This document shows positions 24,539-26,939 of a stretch of DNA of 26,939 nucleotides, one piece after another (position 1 is the stretch's first letter; each line of letters starts with the position of its first letter). Location of the stretch: positions 1-26,939 of IMG/VR virus record IMGVR_UViG_3300047550_004339. One strand, written 5' to 3'. Below the pieces are notes generated by a model. That model was not told where the DNA came from. It ran no database searches and worked only from the letters and a program-made list of their open reading frames with translations. The position numbers and the translations under genes are program-made. Source of the stretch: a virus.

Positions 24539-24577
24539 TTAAAATTTAAATTAAATGTTAAACCTTAAACCCTTAAA
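24539..24577 (+). promoter_or_regulatory. Candidate autogenous translational operator of the gp32-like gene (six TTAAA repeats)
   Basis: TTAAA starts at 24539, 24546, 24551, 24558, 24565 and 24573, ending five bases before the ssb start codon. Spacing is 7, 5, 7, 7 and 8 bases, close to the roughly 7-nucleotide site of one gp32 monomer. T4 gp32 represses its own mRNA by cooperative binding to an unstructured leader rich in UUAAA-like repeats. The leader here has little self-complementarity and no Shine-Dalgarno site. Confidence 0.55.
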
Positions 24578-24582
24578 ACGCT

Positions 24583-25431
24583 ATGGATATTTCATTAGCT
24601 CTGAAGAGATTTCAGTCTCTTCAAAACAACACAAAAAAGTCTGATTTCATTTGGAAACCAGCAAACGGACAATCAGTAATTCGTATTGTTCCTTACAAGT
24701 TCAACAAAGACAATCCTTTCATTGAACTTTATTTTCACTACAACATTAACAACAAAACCTATCTTTCTCCGGCGTCTTTTGGCCGTCCTGACCCCATTGT
24801 GGAGTTTGCGGAAAAGCTGAAGCGTACCGGTGACAACGATGATTGGAAAGCAGGTAAAAAGATGGAGCCAAAACTCCGTACTTTCTGTCCCGTAATCGTT
24901 CGTGGTAAAGAGTCGGAAGGTGTTAAGTTTTGGGGATTCGGAAAGACTGTATATCAGGAAATCCTTGCATATATTGCTGACCCTGATTATGGTGATATTA
25001 CTGACCCTATCAATGGTCGTGATATTGTTCTAACGGTAGCACCCGGTGAAGAAAGTGGTAAGACCTATCCTACTACAACTCTTCGTATCAAACCTTCAAC
25101 ATCCAAATTGACAACCGATTCGGAACTGATGAAGAAATTGATTGATGAGCAGAAGGAGATTACCGAACTCTATCAGGAACTTTCTTATGCAGAATTGAAA
25201 GGTGTTCTTGAGAATTGGTTGAACCCGTCTACAACTCCAGTTGAAGAAGGTGAAGAATCCGAAATCGTAGATGAATTGGAAGCACCTAAAGCACCTGCTA
25301 AAAAAGCACCTGTTACAGAACTTCCTTGGGATGAAGATGAAACTCCGGCTCCAAAGGCAAAAGTTGCACCAAAAGCAGCAGCACCTAAAGATGATGTAGC
25401 AACCGCATTTGACGACCTTTTTAATTCTTAA
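24583..25431 (+). CDS. Single-stranded DNA-binding protein (T4 gp32-like)
   Basis: This 282-residue protein coats ssDNA during replication and recombination and organises the T4-type replisome. The N-terminus (MDISLALKRFQSLQNN) is the short basic helix used for cooperativity. The OB-fold core includes GQSVIRIVPYKFNKDNPFIE, YLSPASFGRPDPIVEFAEKL and VKFWGFGKTVYQEILAYIAD. The C-terminus is a Pro/Ala/Lys linker and an acidic tail (DDVATAFDDLF), the partner-binding site in gp32. T4 gp32 binds zinc through one His and three Cys; here the only Cys is C102, so the zinc site is absent. It has a host-type promoter, a late-type motif and a TTAAA-repeat leader. The recA gene follows after 12 bases. Confidence 0.9.
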   Translation: MDISLALKRFQSLQNNTKKSDFIWKPANGQSVIRIVPYKFNKDNPFIELYFHYNINNKTYLSPASFGRPDPIVEFAEKLKRTGDNDDWKAGKKMEPKLRTFCPVIVRGKESEGVKFWGFGKTVYQEILAYIADPDYGDITDPINGRDIVLTVAPGEESGKTYPTTTLRIKPSTSKLTTDSELMKKLIDEQKEITELYQELSYAELKGVLENWLNPSTTPVEEGEESEIVDELEAPKAPAKKAPVTELPWDEDETPAPKAKVAPKAAAPKDDVATAFDDLFNS

Positions 25432-25443
25432 TCAGTTACAATT

Positions 25444-26547
25444 ATGGCCAGAAATGAAGATTTAGCGAGTGTTCTTGCTGATTCTCTCAACAAACAAAAT
25501 AAGGACGGAAAGATAGCCTATTTTCTTGATGATGAGAAAAGTGAAGCCGCAACAAATGTAAAGGATTGGTTGTCTACGGGCAACGCCATACTTGATGTTG
25601 CAATATCCAACCGTCCTTATGGTGGCCTACCTGTTGGACGAATTACAGAGATTACGGGTCTTGAACAATCCGGTAAGAGTCTACTATCTGCACACCTTCT
25701 TGCGGAAGCACAGAAGAAAGGTGGAGTAGCAGTTCTTATTGATACCGAAACCGCCGTAAACCGTGAGTTCCTTGAAGCAATCGGAGTTGACATCAGTAAA
25801 CTACTTTATGTTTCAGTTGATACCGTAGAAGCTATCTTTGAATCCTGTGAAACCATTATTGAGAAAGTCAGAACAAGCGACAAATCAAAATTGGTTACTA
25901 TCGTTGTGGATTCAGTAGCAGCAGCATCAACTAAAAAGGAATTGGAAGCGGATTACGATAAAGATGGTTACGCTACCGATAAATCAATCATCATCTCCAA
26001 AGCAATGCGGAAGATTACTAATATGATTGGTCGGCAGAATATCTGTCTCGTATTCACAAACCAACTCAGGATGAAAATGAACGCAATGGCTTTCTCCGAC
26101 CCTTGGACTACCTCGGGAGGGAAGGCACTTGCGTTTCATGCATCCGTAAGATTGAGATTGAAATCAATGGGTTCGCTCAAAGTCGGAGACCGAATCATTG
26201 GAATCAAAGTCAGAGCACAAGTGGTAAAGAACCGATTAGGTCCGCCACTCCGTTCTGCAGATTTCAACATTTTCTTTGACAGAGGTATTGATAATTATGG
26301 TTCATGGTTGGCGGTTATGAAAGATAACAAAATCGTTAAACAGAGTGGAGCATGGTATGAATACACAGACACGGTAAATGGTGAACTTATAAAATTCCAA
26401 GCAAAAGATTTCGCAGGAATCCTACAAGACGAAGAACTAAAAGACCAAATCTATCGCAAAATATGCGAAGCAAGCATACTACAATATAAGAGTACAAATA
26501 CGGAAGAAGTTGAAATTTCAACGGACGGAGCAAATGAGTCAGATTAA
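25444..26547 (+). CDS. UvsX/RecA-type recombinase
   Basis: This 367-residue ATPase pairs homologous strands and, in T4, starts recombination-dependent replication together with gp32. Walker A is GLEQSGKS (G72-S79, catalytic K78). The loop after it reads HLLAEAQKKGGVAVLIDTE. Walker B is LVTIVVDSVAA. The segment ICLVFTNQLRMKMNAM ends in the DNA-binding loop region, and TTSGGKALAFHASVRLRL matches the RecA TPGGxAL region. The length is close to T4 UvsX (391). The acidic C-terminus is typical of RecA regulatory tails. It is co-transcribed with ssb and overlaps the exonuclease gene by 14 bases. It begins ATG-GCC after an A-rich leader. The gene name uvsX would fit by context, but RecA is equally defensible from sequence alone. 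Confidence 0.92.
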   Translation: MARNEDLASVLADSLNKQNKDGKIAYFLDDEKSEAATNVKDWLSTGNAILDVAISNRPYGGLPVGRITEITGLEQSGKSLLSAHLLAEAQKKGGVAVLIDTETAVNREFLEAIGVDISKLLYVSVDTVEAIFESCETIIEKVRTSDKSKLVTIVVDSVAAASTKKELEADYDKDGYATDKSIIISKAMRKITNMIGRQNICLVFTNQLRMKMNAMAFSDPWTTSGGKALAFHASVRLRLKSMGSLKVGDRIIGIKVRAQVVKNRLGPPLRSADFNIFFDRGIDNYGSWLAVMKDNKIVKQSGAWYEYTDTVNGELIKFQAKDFAGILQDEELKDQIYRKICEASILQYKSTNTEEVEISTDGANESD

Positions 26548-26939
26548 CAAAAAGTATAGAGATATACTCAAACAAATTGATGAAGAACACAAAGCATTTG
26601 GCGACCTTCATCGCAATTCCAAAACCTTAATCATTGATGGTCTTAATACCTTCATCAGGTCTTGGTCAACAGCACCTAATCTTAATGACAATGGTGACCA
26701 TATTGGTGGCATAGTCGGTACTCTAAAGAGTATCGGCTACGCCATTCGTATGCTTAATCCCACACGAGTCATCATAGCATTTGATGGTAAGGGTGGTTCA
26801 AATAGTCGTAAACAAATCTACGCCGGTTACAAAGCAGAGCGTGCTAAAAACAAAATTCGTCTTAATCGTGCAATTACGGTCAATATGAATCCTGAAGATG
26901 AGCAAGTATCTATGCGGAGACAAATGGTAAGTCTTGCAG
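26534..26939 (+). CDS. 5'-3' exonuclease / flap endonuclease (T4 RNase H-like), 3' truncated by window
   Basis: The ATG at 26534 lies inside the end of recA. The 135 visible codons give a PIN/FEN-like N-terminus: KTLIIDGLNTFIRSW with the first metal-binding Asp (D35), then VRVIIAFDG-type sequence (VIIAFDGKGG, D84) followed by SRKQIYAGYKAER, the basic stretch that contacts DNA in this family. T4 RNase H removes RNA primers and adjacent DNA from lagging-strand fragments, and its activity is aided by gp32, encoded two genes upstream. The rest of the active site lies beyond the window, so full length and completeness cannot be checked. The 14-base overlap suggests coupled translation with recA. 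Confidence 0.85.
   Translation, partial: MSQINKKYRDILKQIDEEHKAFGDLHRNSKTLIIDGLNTFIRSWSTAPNLNDNGDHIGGIVGTLKSIGYAIRMLNPTRVIIAFDGKGGSNSRKQIYAGYKAERAKNKIRLNRAITVNMNPEDEQVSMRRQMVSLA

Noticed and set aside
1-26939. Anti-phage defence, toxin-antitoxin, integrase or transposase genes
   Set aside because: I looked for such motifs in every long frame and found none; the region reads as core phage structural and replication genes.

Overview
This window looks like part of a lytic, contractile-tailed (T4-like, myovirus) phage genome. Every gene I can support lies on the + strand. The genes are packed tightly and several overlap. The tail sheath, tail tube and baseplate proteins are recognisable, as are a gp32-type ssDNA-binding protein, a UvsX/RecA recombinase and a 5'-3' exonuclease. 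The host is probably a member of the Bacteroidota. The sequence is AT-rich, start codons follow A-rich leaders instead of Shine-Dalgarno sites, and two replication-region promoters match the Bacteroidota -33/-7 form (TTTG, 20 bases, TATATTTG). I see no integrase, tRNA, CRISPR array or insertion sequence.

Layout. (1) 1-2987, glycan modification: the end of a C-methyltransferase-like gene, then a three-module glycosyltransferase whose last module resembles the iron-containing autotransporter O-heptosyltransferases. (2) 3068-7408, tail tube section: sheath, tube, a strong terminator, then a gp26-like protein that overlaps a small ORF in the +1 frame at a T7 run. That arrangement suggests a frameshifted tail assembly chaperone just upstream of the tape measure gene. 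(3) 7424-15238: a 2604-residue tape measure protein with about 15 internal repeats. (4) 15284-20136, baseplate: a tube-junction-like protein, a LysM/gp53-like wedge protein, a gp27-like hub protein and a small conserved unknown. (5) 20167-24480: a compact, divergent family A DNA polymerase, a 743-residue Lys-rich unknown and two small unknowns. (6) 24583-26939, replication and recombination: gp32-like SSB, UvsX/RecA and the start of a flap/5'-3' exonuclease.

Regulation. Every non-coding gap of about 30 bases or more carries a TATATT-like core. Seven read WATATTTATW with no -33 box; six of these precede tail or unknown genes and the seventh precedes ssb. Two replication-region gaps carry the host-type TATATTTG with a TTTG-like box 20 bases upstream, and the polymerase has a weaker TATATTCG. 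This suggests separate late and early promoter classes. The ssb leader has six TTAAA pentamers about 7 bases apart directly before the start codon, which closely recalls the autogenous gp32 operator of T4. No gap exceeds 300 bases; the longest is 114 bases (5960-6073) and holds a terminator and a promoter.
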